DNA of 64,000 nt from CAVUDO01 sp963740255 (GTDB lineage: Bacteria > Actinomycetota > Actinomycetes > Mycobacteriales > Cryptosporangiaceae): positions 186,001-250,000 of the forward strand of contig CAVUDO010000006.1 of assembly GCA_963740255.1 (NCBI GenBank). Direction: 5' to 3'. Each line of letters begins with the position of its first letter. The first letter of the stretch is position 1. This document shows positions 51,914 through 59,569 of the stretch, piece after piece. Under the pieces are notes generated by a model that searched no databases, was not told the origin of the DNA, and saw nothing but the letters and a program-made list of their open reading frames with translations. A program made the translations under genes and the position numbers.

Positions 51914-52914
51914 CCATGGCGCTTCTCGAGGTCCGCGATCTCACGGTGACGTTCACCCGGCGGGGGCTGGAACCGTTCCGCGCGGTGGACGGCGTGAGCT
52001 TCTCGGTGGAGCCCGGCCAGACCGTCGGGGTGGTGGGCGAGTCCGGCTGCGGCAAGTCGGTGACGGCGCTGGCGATCATGGGGCTGCTCCCGTCCCGCGG
52101 GGCCAGGGTCACCGGGCAGATCCTGCTGGAGGGCAGCGACCTGCTGACACTGTCGGCCCGGGAGATGCGCGACCTGCGCGGCCGGGACATCGGCATGATC
52201 TTCCAGGACCCGCTCACCTCGCTGAACCCGGTGGTCCCGATCGGCGTCCAGGTCACCGAGGTGCTGGAGCGGCACCGGGGCATGCGCGGCAAGGCGGCGG
52301 CCACCGAGGCCGAGGGGTTGTTGAAGTCGGTCGGCATCCCCGACCCGCGCCGCCGGCTGTCGGAGTACCCGCACCAGCTCTCCGGCGGCATGAGACAGCG
52401 CGCGCTGATCGCCACCGCCCTGGCCTGCCGGCCCCGGCTGCTGCTGGCCGACGAGCCGACCACCGCCCTGGACGTGACGATCCAGGCCCAGATCCTCGCG
52501 CTGCTCAAGCAGCTCGTGGACGAGACCGGTACCGCGCTGGTGATGATCACGCACGACCTGGGCGTCGTCGCCGGCCTGTGCGACATGGTCAACGTGCTCT
52601 ATGCCGGCCGGGTGGTCGAGACGGCCGACCGGCACCGGCTCTTCGCCGAGCCGCGGCATCCTTACACCCACGGCCTGCTCGGCTCCATTCCGCGGCTGGA
52701 CGCCCCCCGCGGCGAGCCGCTGCACCCGATTCGGGGCTCGGTGAGCGACAACATTCCGTGGACGTCCGGCTGCGCGTTCGCACCGCGCTGCGACCATGTG
52801 GTCGCGCGGTGCACCGAGGCGACGCCCGCTCTGGAGGACGACGGCCGCCGCCTGCTGCGCTGCTACCACCCCATCGAGACCGAGGTCGCCACGGCCGGGG
52901 GAGCGCGGGCATGA
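51910..52914 (+). CDS. ABC transporter ATP-binding protein, DppD/OppD type
   Basis: ATPase of 334 residues: Walker A GESGCGKSV, Q-loop MIFQDPLTSLNPV, signature LSGGMRQRALIATAL, Walker B LLLADEPTTALDVTIQ, switch His. The C-terminal oligopeptide-ABC motif with Fe-S-type cysteines is seen in SGCAFAPRCDHVVARC and LLRCYHP. Start GTG 51910 overlaps the permease stop; an ATG lies 6 bp on. Confidence 0.92.
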   Translation: MTMALLEVRDLTVTFTRRGLEPFRAVDGVSFSVEPGQTVGVVGESGCGKSVTALAIMGLLPSRGARVTGQILLEGSDLLTLSAREMRDLRGRDIGMIFQDPLTSLNPVVPIGVQVTEVLERHRGMRGKAAATEAEGLLKSVGIPDPRRRLSEYPHQLSGGMRQRALIATALACRPRLLLADEPTTALDVTIQAQILALLKQLVDETGTALVMITHDLGVVAGLCDMVNVLYAGRVVETADRHRLFAEPRHPYTHGLLGSIPRLDAPRGEPLHPIRGSVSDNIPWTSGCAFAPRCDHVVARCTEATPALEDDGRRLLRCYHPIETEVATAGGARA

Positions 52915-54131
52915 GCCACCCGACCGGATCGAGGCCGCCGTCGCCCATAGCGCCCACAAGCGGCACGCCGACCGGTGGCACGACCACCAGCGGTGCCGGC
53001 GCAGCCGGGTCGGGCGGCGGCAACGGGCCCCTAGTGGACCTGCGCGACCTCAAGGTGCACTTCCCGATCCGCAGCGGCCTGGTCCTCGACCGGACGGTCG
53101 GCTACGTCTACGCGGTCGACGGCGTCTCGCTCACGATCGCGCGCGGCGAGACGTACGGGCTGGTAGGGGAGTCGGGTTGTGGGAAGACCACGCTCGGCCG
53201 GGGTCTGCTGCGCCTGGTGGAGCCCACCGACGGACACGCGTTCTTCGACGGCGTCGACCTGCGGACGCTCAAGGGCGAGAGCCTGCGACGGACCCGTCGC
53301 CGGATGCAGATGGTCTTCCAGGACCCGCTGTCCAGCCTGGACCCGCGCCAGAGCATCGAGTCGACGCTGGCCGAGGGGCTCAAGGCGCATGGCCTGTGGA
53401 AGGACGGGCCGTCCGGCCACGTCGCGCTGCGCGAGGCCCTGGACGCGGTCGGGCTGCCGAAGAACGCGCTGCGCAAGTACCCGCACGAGTTCTCCGGCGG
53501 GCAGCGCCAGCGCATCGGCATCGCCCGCGCGCTGGTGCTGCGCCCCGACCTGATCGTGGCCGACGAGCCGGTGTCGGCCCTGGACGTCTCGGTGCAGGCG
53601 CAGGTGATCAACCTGCTCGAAGACCTGCAGGAGCGGTTCGGCCTGACCTACCTGGTGATCGCCCACGACCTTGCCGTGGTGCGGCACATCTGCGACCGGG
53701 TCGGCGTGATGTACCTCGGCGGCCTGGTGGAGGAGGCGTCCAGCGACGACCTCTACCGGGCGCCGCTGCACCCGTACACGAAGGCGCTGATGTCGGCGGT
53801 GCCCGTGCCCGACCCGAACGTCGAGGACTCCCGGCAACGGATCCTGCTCACCGGCGACCTGCCGTCCCCGGCCGACCCGCCCACCGGCTGCCGGTTCCAC
53901 ACCCGCTGCCCGTGGCGCCAGGAGACCCGGTGCGACACCGAGCGGCCCGAACTGCGGGAGGTCGAGCCCGGCCAGCGGGTGGCCTGCCACTACGCCGAGG
54001 ACATCCGCGCGGGCACGGTGCAGGCCCACGAGGTGCCGGTCGAGCTCGTGCACGCGCACACCGTCCAGTCCGGCCCGTCGATCACCCAGACCACCGCGAC
54101 GATCGCCGGCACCCTCCCGCCCGGCCCGTAG
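52911..54131 (+). CDS. ABC transporter ATP-binding protein, DppF/OppF type
   Basis: Second ATPase, 406 residues. A 38-residue Gly/Ser/Thr/Pro-rich N-terminal extension is unusual. It is followed by LKVHFPIRSGLVLDRTVGYVYAVDGVSL, Walker A GESGCGKTT, Q-loop MVFQDPLSSLDPRQ, signature FSGGQRQRIGIARAL and Walker B LIVADEPVSALDVSVQ. The C-terminus carries the cysteine motif GCRFHTRCPWRQETRC. ATGA overlap with the preceding gene. Energises dipeptide/oligopeptide import with DppD. Confidence 0.92.
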   Translation: MSHPTGSRPPSPIAPTSGTPTGGTTTSGAGAAGSGGGNGPLVDLRDLKVHFPIRSGLVLDRTVGYVYAVDGVSLTIARGETYGLVGESGCGKTTLGRGLLRLVEPTDGHAFFDGVDLRTLKGESLRRTRRRMQMVFQDPLSSLDPRQSIESTLAEGLKAHGLWKDGPSGHVALREALDAVGLPKNALRKYPHEFSGGQRQRIGIARALVLRPDLIVADEPVSALDVSVQAQVINLLEDLQERFGLTYLVIAHDLAVVRHICDRVGVMYLGGLVEEASSDDLYRAPLHPYTKALMSAVPVPDPNVEDSRQRILLTGDLPSPADPPTGCRFHTRCPWRQETRCDTERPELREVEPGQRVACHYAEDIRAGTVQAHEVPVELVHAHTVQSGPSITQTTATIAGTLPPGP

Positions 54132-54190
54132 CCTGTGGACGTTCGGCCCGCGTCCGGTGGCGGGGAGGACGTGGCGAGCGGGGGGCGGGA

Positions 54191-54829
54191 ATGCGGCACA
54201 CCGAGACACGCGAGGCCGTGGTGGACGTCTGCCGCCGGATGGTCGCCGACCGGCTGGTGGTCGGCACCGCGGGGAACGTGAGCGTCCGGGTGGACGACCT
54301 CCTCGCGGTGACCCCCACGGCGGTGCCGTACCTCGCCATGACGCCCGACGACGTGGGTCTGCACGACCTCGCCGGCGAGCCGGTGGACGCCGTGCGGGCG
54401 CCGACCAGCGAGTTGCCGCTGCACGTGGCGGTGTACGCCGCCCGCCCCGACGTCCGGGCGGTGGTGCACACGCACTCGGTCGCGGCCACGGCCCTGTCCT
54501 GCCTGGTGGACGAGGTACCGGCCGTGCACTACTACCTGGCGATGTTCGGCGGCACGGTGCGGGTGGCGCCGTACGCCGAGTACGGCTCGGATGCGCTGGC
54601 GGCCAACGCCGTGGCGGCCCTGGGCGGCGGCGGCACCGCCTGCCTGCTCGGCAACCACGGCGCCGTGGCTCTCGGCACCAGCCTCGCCCGGGCCTACGAC
54701 CGCGCGCTCTACTTGGAATGGCTGTGTGAGGTGGCCCTGAAGGTGCTGTCCTCCGGCCGGCCGGCCCGCCTGCTGGAACGCGCGGAACTGGACGGGATCG
54801 CCGCCCGCATCACCGCCTACGGCTCGTGA
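54191..54829 (+). CDS. class II aldolase/adducin family protein
   Basis: Metal-dependent aldolase of 212 residues, L-fuculose-phosphate-aldolase-like. Key features: VVGTAGNVSVRVDDLLAVTPTAVPY (phosphate-binding), Glu73 in APTSELPLH, zinc histidines in VVHTHSVAATALS and the late LLGNHGAVALG. ATG 54191 follows a G-rich ribosome-binding site. It lies 59 bp behind the peptide-transporter operon and may be co-transcribed. Substrate unknown. Confidence 0.88.
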   Translation: MRHTETREAVVDVCRRMVADRLVVGTAGNVSVRVDDLLAVTPTAVPYLAMTPDDVGLHDLAGEPVDAVRAPTSELPLHVAVYAARPDVRAVVHTHSVAATALSCLVDEVPAVHYYLAMFGGTVRVAPYAEYGSDALAANAVAALGGGGTACLLGNHGAVALGTSLARAYDRALYLEWLCEVALKVLSSGRPARLLERAELDGIAARITAYGS

Positions 54830-54857
54830 CTCTGCCGGACGGCGAGGCCGTCGCCGA

Positions 54858-54900
54858 CCCTATGTAGGAAAGCTTGACACCCTATGTAGATTAGCGATTG
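54858..54900 (+). promoter_or_regulatory. promoter with 22-bp-spaced direct repeats, likely leaderless
   Basis: CCCTATGTAG occurs at 54858-54867 and 54880-54889, exactly 22 bp apart (two helical turns), as expected for a regulator binding in tandem. TAGATT (54887-54892) as -10 box ends 7 nt before the GTG at 54900, so the transcript has no leader. A PadR gene lies downstream in the same unit. Confidence 0.5.
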
Positions 54901-55919
54901 TGCCGAGGAACGGAAGTGCTGTGGCGAACGCTGTGGCCGCTGTCGCGCTGCGCCGGGCGGTGCGGCGATGGCCGGCCGCCAGCCGCGACGACGTGACGGC
55001 CGAGTGGTCGGCAGAGCTGTTTGAAATCACCCATGAATCGGGAGTGGTGGGCTGGCGCCGTTCTTGGCGCGCGGTGGCCTTCTCGATGAGCCTGGCGTTC
55101 GCGCGCGGGCTCGACAACGACGCGTCCGCACTGTGGGCGGAAGGGAAGAAAATGATCCGCACGATACAGAAGCCGGCCGCCGCGCTGTTGCTTGCGCCGT
55201 TCTTGTCACTCTTCACGGTGGCGCTGGCCGGTGTTCTCGCGCTGGTCGGAAGCCTCCTCGTCATGTCCGCTTTCGCGGGCTCGCGGGACGCCCCCTATGA
55301 GGCCGAATCGTATGCGGCAGGTGCCGCCGCGGTGACTGTCGCCGCGCTCTTCGTTGCTCGTGCGCTCGCCCGTCGGTGGAGGCGCATTGCGTGGCCGGTG
55401 TCGCCGTACGTCGCGGTGCCGGTCCTACTCGTGGCGGGCTTCCTGCCTGTCGGGTTGCTCGTCTCCGACGAACGCGTCGCGGACCTGGCAACGGTCGCCG
55501 TTGCGGTCTGCCTGGCAACGTTGACTTCCCCGGCACTGGTTGGCCTGAGCCGTCGGATGGGCGGCTGGACGGCGATGGTGGCCACTGTCGCCGCGGCATG
55601 GATCCTCGCCGTGCTGCTTCAAGCGCCCCTTGACTTGTTCGTCGGCAACCACCTGCTCCAGGCCGGCGACGCCTGGCGCTACCTCCCACAATGGCTGGGT
55701 ACGGTGATCATCTCGCCGGTCTACGACCTCTACCTCATTGAACCGGGCCACGGCCAGGCATCCTATTTCTATGGCAACGACACCCCGGGGCGCGCGATCG
55801 AACAGTTCATTCTTGCCGTGATCTGTATGACATTCCTGGTCGGTCTCGCCGACGGTCGCCGGCGGAGGTCTACTCCGACAGCCGGACCCGTTGCGGGCCA
55901 CGCCGTGGCTCCGACGTGA
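54900..55919 (+). CDS. multi-pass membrane protein, PadR-associated
   Basis: Protein of 339 residues from GTG 54900 (no ribosome-binding site; leaderless). The N-terminal 85 residues are soluble (RRWPAASRDDVTAEWSAELFEITHE), a pattern common to actinomycete membrane proteins linked to PadR regulators. About seven hydrophobic segments follow. The PadR gene lies 107 bp downstream, opposite to the usual order (padR first). Function unknown, possibly envelope stress. Confidence 0.72.
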   Translation: MPRNGSAVANAVAAVALRRAVRRWPAASRDDVTAEWSAELFEITHESGVVGWRRSWRAVAFSMSLAFARGLDNDASALWAEGKKMIRTIQKPAAALLLAPFLSLFTVALAGVLALVGSLLVMSAFAGSRDAPYEAESYAAGAAAVTVAALFVARALARRWRRIAWPVSPYVAVPVLLVAGFLPVGLLVSDERVADLATVAVAVCLATLTSPALVGLSRRMGGWTAMVATVAAAWILAVLLQAPLDLFVGNHLLQAGDAWRYLPQWLGTVIISPVYDLYLIEPGHGQASYFYGNDTPGRAIEQFILAVICMTFLVGLADGRRRRSTPTAGPVAGHAVAPT

Positions 55920-56026
55920 GTCACGGTAGCGGCCGGAGGCGGATGAAATGACCGGACAGTTTCAGACGACCAGGAACTCGCCCCGGCGGCGGCTGTTTGA
56001 TCCGATGACAGACGGTGGAGACGGAC

Positions 56027-56386
56027 ATGGCTGAGCAGTTTCGGATCACGGTGCCGGTGGCGTCGGTGTTGGCGGAATTCCTGGACGACCCGCAGGCCGA
56101 CAGGTACGGCCTGGAGTTGATGCGGGGCACAGGGCTGCCGAGCGGGACGCTGTACCCGGTGTTGGCGCGGTTGCAGCAGGCCGGCTGGGTCGCTGCGCAC
56201 TGGGAGCAGATCGACCCGACCGAGGCGGGCCGCCCGGCCAGGCGCTACTACCGGCTCACGCCGCAGGGTGTGATCGACGCCAGGGCGGCACTCGCCGCGT
56301 TGCACGCGCGCACCGGTGTCCGTCGGCCGTCCGGAGGCGGGTTGGCACCCCGGCCGGCGCTTCGTTCTCTTCCCGGTCCAGCCTGA
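56027..56386 (+). CDS. PadR-family transcriptional regulator
   Basis: Regulator of 119 residues. Winged helix: VASVLAEFLDDPQADRYGLELMRGTGLPSGTLYPVLARLQQAGWVAAHWEQIDPTEAGRPARRYYRLTPQGV. ATG 56027 has GGAG 6 nt upstream. It ends with a short disordered tail (RRPSGGGLAPRPALRSLPGPA). It probably controls the upstream membrane-protein gene through the CCCTATGTAG repeats. Confidence 0.85.
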   Translation: MAEQFRITVPVASVLAEFLDDPQADRYGLELMRGTGLPSGTLYPVLARLQQAGWVAAHWEQIDPTEAGRPARRYYRLTPQGVIDARAALAALHARTGVRRPSGGGLAPRPALRSLPGPA

Positions 56387-56546
56387 CGAACGCCCCGGCG
56401 GACCGACCGCCGGGTCCCGGTCGGGTGCGATGAACCCACCTCTCCATCCCGCATGCCGCTGGAGTCTGGCCGCGGTGGGCGGGATGGTAGGTGTGACTGA
56501 GGCCGGCACCGCCTACGGGCGGTGCCGGCCTCGGCGCTGCTGAGGT

Positions 56547-56753
56547 TCAGGAGCCGTGAGTGGGGGTGCTGGTCTTGAGGGTGTCGAGGAAGGTGGTCCA
56601 GGCGGCCCGGGGGAGGAGCAGGGCGGGGCCGTGGGGGTCCTTGGAGTCGCGTACTCCCACCACGTCGGTCAGGTTCCGGGCGACCTCGACGCATTGGCCG
56701 TTGTTGGCGGAGCGGGTGGACTTGACCCACCGGGCTCCGGTCAGGTCGGTCAT
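56547..56753 (-). CDS. DUF397 protein
   Basis: Small protein of 68 residues: LTGARWVKSTRSANNGQCVEVARNLTDVVGVRDSKDPHGPALLLPRAAWTTFLDTL, the DUF397 pattern. Such proteins partner an upstream XRE (Scr1/WhiJ-like) regulator and modulate it, acting like antitoxins or signal proteins in development and antibiotic production. ATG overlaps the XRE stop (ATGA). Confidence 0.92.
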   Translation of the reverse strand: MTDLTGARWVKSTRSANNGQCVEVARNLTDVVGVRDSKDPHGPALLLPRAAWTTFLDTLKTSTPTHGS

Positions 56754-57628
56754 GACTGGTACTCCTTCACAGCGCCGGCGATGAGGTCACGGGAGGCTTG
56801 CTCGCTCAGGGATCGGTTGACGATCTCGCGGAACGCACGATCGTATTGATCAACCTGGTCCTTCTTCTCCAAGTAGAGATCCCCAGCGTAGCCGTCAACG
56901 TAGACGGTCGGTGGTTCGGTCGCATCGAGGAAGTGCAGGATCGTGAACGGACGGGACATGACACCAGCATGAAGACCAGCGGAGAACGGGACGACCTGAA
57001 TCGTCACGTTCGGCAGGGTACCGAGTTCGTTGAGATGAGCGAGCTGGTCTGCCATCACCGCCCGACCACCGATCGGCCGGCGGAGAATGGCCTCACTGAG
57101 GGTCACTGACACCTGGGCAGCGGGTGGATCCACGCGGAACAGGACCCGCTGGCGCTTGACCCGCAGAGCAACGCGCCGTTCGATCACGGCATTCTCCATG
57201 CCGGGATTGTCGGCGCGAAACAGTTCCGCTGCGTACGCCTCGGTCTGCATGAGACCAGGCACCAGTTCCGAGTCGTACTGACGGAGCATGGAGGCAGTGC
57301 TCTCGAGGCCGACATACAACTCGAACGTCTCGGGCATCACGTTGTTGAACGAGTGCCACCAGCCGCGCTCGCGGGTCTTCTTCGCCAGTTCCACCAACGC
57401 CTTGGTGAGTTGCGCGGACGCGCCGAACACCTCGCACATCTGCTGGACGTCCAGGCTGCGCACCGAGACCATGCCGTGCTCGACCCGGCCGTACTTCGAC
57501 CGGGACAGTTCCATCCGCTTGGCCGCCGCCTCGATGGTGTAGCCGGCGTTCTCGCGCAGCGCGCGGAGCTCGCGGCCGAGCTGCCGGCGGAATACGGTCG
57601 GGCTGGTCAGTTGCTCGTCGTCGGACAT
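56750..57628 (-). CDS. XRE-family regulator (Scr1/DUF5753 type)
   Basis: Regulator of 292 residues. Helix-turn-helix at residues 17-65 (LRALRENAGYTIEAAAKRMELSRSKYGRVEHG), then the DUF5753 domain (ERGWWHSFNNVMPETFELYVGLESTASMLRQYDSELVPGLMQTEAYAAELFRADNP and ILRRPIGGRAVMADQLAHLNELGTLPNVTIQVVPFSAGLHAGVMSRPFTILHF). Operon with DUF397. As the lasso operon ends only 0.6 kb away, a regulatory link is possible but unproven. Confidence 0.92.
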   Translation of the reverse strand: MSDDEQLTSPTVFRRQLGRELRALRENAGYTIEAAAKRMELSRSKYGRVEHGMVSVRSLDVQQMCEVFGASAQLTKALVELAKKTRERGWWHSFNNVMPETFELYVGLESTASMLRQYDSELVPGLMQTEAYAAELFRADNPGMENAVIERRVALRVKRQRVLFRVDPPAAQVSVTLSEAILRRPIGGRAVMADQLAHLNELGTLPNVTIQVVPFSAGLHAGVMSRPFTILHFLDATEPPTVYVDGYAGDLYLEKKDQVDQYDRAFREIVNRSLSEQASRDLIAGAVKEYQS

Positions 57629-57866
57629 GAATCCACCTTCTCGCAGAGGCCGTGCGTCGGATCGCCCGCCATTCCTGACTCAGATGAGACACCTGTTCCG
57701 CCCCATTTGCAAGCAGATCCCTCAAGAAGCCGAATCTTTCGACCAATCTCAAGAGAGATGTTGCTTTCCAGCTCATCGGGACTCCATGATGACTGCGATG
57801 CTCGCCGCCCGGTACGCAGCGTGACCAGCCCACCGACGAGCGCCCACACCACAGGAAGGCGTCCCC

Positions 57867-58160
57867 GTGAATCTCGCGACGAACGACCCCGCCGATGCGC
57901 GGGCGCACCTGGAAGACCGCATCCGCGAACTGACCCGGGTGCTGGAGGGCGCGAACGCCGAGCGCCAACTGGCGATGTACCGCGCGCACCGCGAGGGCGT
58001 CCCCGTCGCCGACCTCGCCCGGATGGCCTACTTCCCGGACGAGGCTCCCGTGCGCGAGATCCTCGCCGTCTACAGCCGCGACGAGGACGCCGACGACTAC
58101 CCCGAAGGCCCCCGCTGGGTCGAACTCTGGCCCGCCCACGGCTGGGGCAGCAGCCACTGA
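57867..58160 (+). CDS. small acidic hypothetical protein
   Basis: Protein of 97 residues from GTG 57867 (AGGAAGG upstream). First half helical (DARAHLEDRIRELTRVLEGANAERQLAMYRAHREGVPVADLARMAYF), second half acidic and ending WVELWPAHGWGSSH. It may be an actinomycete XRE-linked satellite, divergent from the Scr1-type gene; no function. Convergent with the end of the lasso operon. Confidence 0.65.
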   Translation: MNLATNDPADARAHLEDRIRELTRVLEGANAERQLAMYRAHREGVPVADLARMAYFPDEAPVREILAVYSRDEDADDYPEGPRWVELWPAHGWGSSH

Positions 58161-58248
58161 TGGTCGACCCTTCCGCCGGCTGGACCGTCATCCGGCGGGC
58201 GCCTGGCCCTGGTGGCTTGCCCCGCGGCCGAGGACGTGCCCGAATGGC

Positions 58249-58809
58249 TTAGAGCAGCGTTCTTACCAGCGATTCGCCGGAGAAGTCGGCCGGGGTGGCG
58301 TCCATGAGGATTTCGTCGCAGGGCTGGCCCAGCCAGTAGCCGGCCTGCCGGAGCCTGCCGGCGGGTCGAAACCCGGCGTGCTCGTAGGCGCGGATCGCGG
58401 CGGTGTTGTGTTCGAGGACCTTGAGCCAGACCATGCGTAGCGCGGTGAGGTGGAACGCGTAGTCCAGGGTCAGGCTGGTCGCTTCGGTGGCCAGGCCACG
58501 GCCGCGTGCCTGCGGCGAGAGGAGGATCAGGTACTCGGCGGTGCGGACGTGGTGGTCGACCAGCAGCGTGGCCAAGCCGATCGGTTCGGCCTCGTGGTCA
58601 TAGACGGTGAACCTGACCTGGTTGAGTGATCCCCGGACCTGGTGGCCGTAGCCGTCGGTGCGGGTTTCCAGCGACTCCGGTACCTGCCGGCCGTACCCGA
58701 GGATCACGCCGGGTTCGTTCTCCCACCGCCAGTAGGTCGGGACCAGGTCGGCTCGGATCGGGCCGAGGCCGACGCTCTTACCGCGTAGCCAGATCACCGG
58801 CTCGTCCAT
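58249..58809 (-). CDS. GNAT acetyltransferase of the lasso-peptide operon
   Basis: N-acetyltransferase of 186 residues of the RimI/RimJ-like branch. Acetyl-CoA loop QARGRGLA at 100-107 and NTAAIRAYEHAGF at 135-147. Its ATG (58809) lies inside the end of the peptidase gene (32-bp overlap) and has GGAAGGGG upstream, so it belongs to the lasso operon. The core has a single lysine (position 10), the only side-chain amine, so lysine acetylation as in albusnodin-type lasso peptides is the best hypothesis. Self-protection by acetylation is an alternative. Confidence 0.85.
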   Translation of the reverse strand: MDEPVIWLRGKSVGLGPIRADLVPTYWRWENEPGVILGYGRQVPESLETRTDGYGHQVRGSLNQVRFTVYDHEAEPIGLATLLVDHHVRTAEYLILLSPQARGRGLATEATSLTLDYAFHLTALRMVWLKVLEHNTAAIRAYEHAGFRPAGRLRQAGYWLGQPCDEILMDATPADFSGESLVRTLL

Positions 58810-59569
58810 GCGATGCCCCTTCCTGCCCCACTAGCGGAGGGACCGTGAGTACCGGCGCGTACCCGCCGGTCGTGGCGGGTTCCTCGACCGGGTGTCCGTC
58901 AACGGTGATCCAGGCGTGTAGCCGAACCGGGTCACCGGCAATGCCGTGGCACCAGGTCGCGGTGCGTCCAGCGGTGGCGAGGGTCACCGAGGCGGCGACC
59001 GACTCCTCCAAGCATGCCACCCTGGCCGGCACGAGCCGCGCTACCCGCCGGACCGCGTTGACCGCGTCGCGTGCTTCGCCGGTTTCGGCAGGGCGGGTCC
59101 AGCGCCGACCGAGGCCGACCAGGGCTGTCAGCCGGGCGAAGCGGCGGTCCCGACGGCCGATCTGGCGGGCGGCCAGCGTGAGGGCCAGCCCGGCGCACGC
59201 TCGTACCCGCCACCGCCAGCCCACCACGGGCGGCGGGTCGAGCCGGGACGGAACCTCGCGGGTTCCCCAGCTCGACCGGACTGGTCGGCCGGGGACCGGG
59301 GCAGGCCACGGCCGGGGCGAGTCCGTCCAGGTCAGCAGGCCACGGCTGGTCAGGTACCCGACCAGCTCCTCCACCCGGTCCACAGGCACGCTGGCGGCGT
59401 CGGCGGCCCCCAGCATGTCGCCGGTCACGGCGAGGCATTCCCACACCCGGCGGGCGTCACCGAGGAGCGTTTCCACCCGGCCGTGGCGCACATCAAGAAG
59501 GACTGTGATGGTGTCCAGATCAACCGCACGGATCCATGCCGACGCGGTCACCGACCGCCGGCCAGTCAT
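58778..59569 (-). CDS. lasso peptide leader peptidase with fused RRE domain (B)
   Basis: Protein of 263 residues. Residues 1-82 (SAWIRAVDLDTITVLLDVRHGRVETLLGDARRVWECLAVTG to VEELVGYLTSRGLLT) form a PqqD-like RRE domain that binds the precursor leader. Residues 120-230 are the transglutaminase-like cysteine peptidase: Cys186 (VACLEES), His218 (LHAWI) and Asp224 (VDG) form the triad. Many actinomycete lasso clusters split these into B1 and B2; here they are fused. ATG 59569 overlaps the cyclase stop (ATGA). It removes the leader before or during ring closure. Confidence 0.92.
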   Translation of the reverse strand: MTGRRSVTASAWIRAVDLDTITVLLDVRHGRVETLLGDARRVWECLAVTGDMLGAADAASVPVDRVEELVGYLTSRGLLTWTDSPRPWPAPVPGRPVRSSWGTREVPSRLDPPPVVGWRWRVRACAGLALTLAARQIGRRDRRFARLTALVGLGRRWTRPAETGEARDAVNAVRRVARLVPARVACLEESVAASVTLATAGRTATWCHGIAGDPVRLHAWITVDGHPVEEPATTGGYAPVLTVPPLVGQEGASHGRAGDLATR

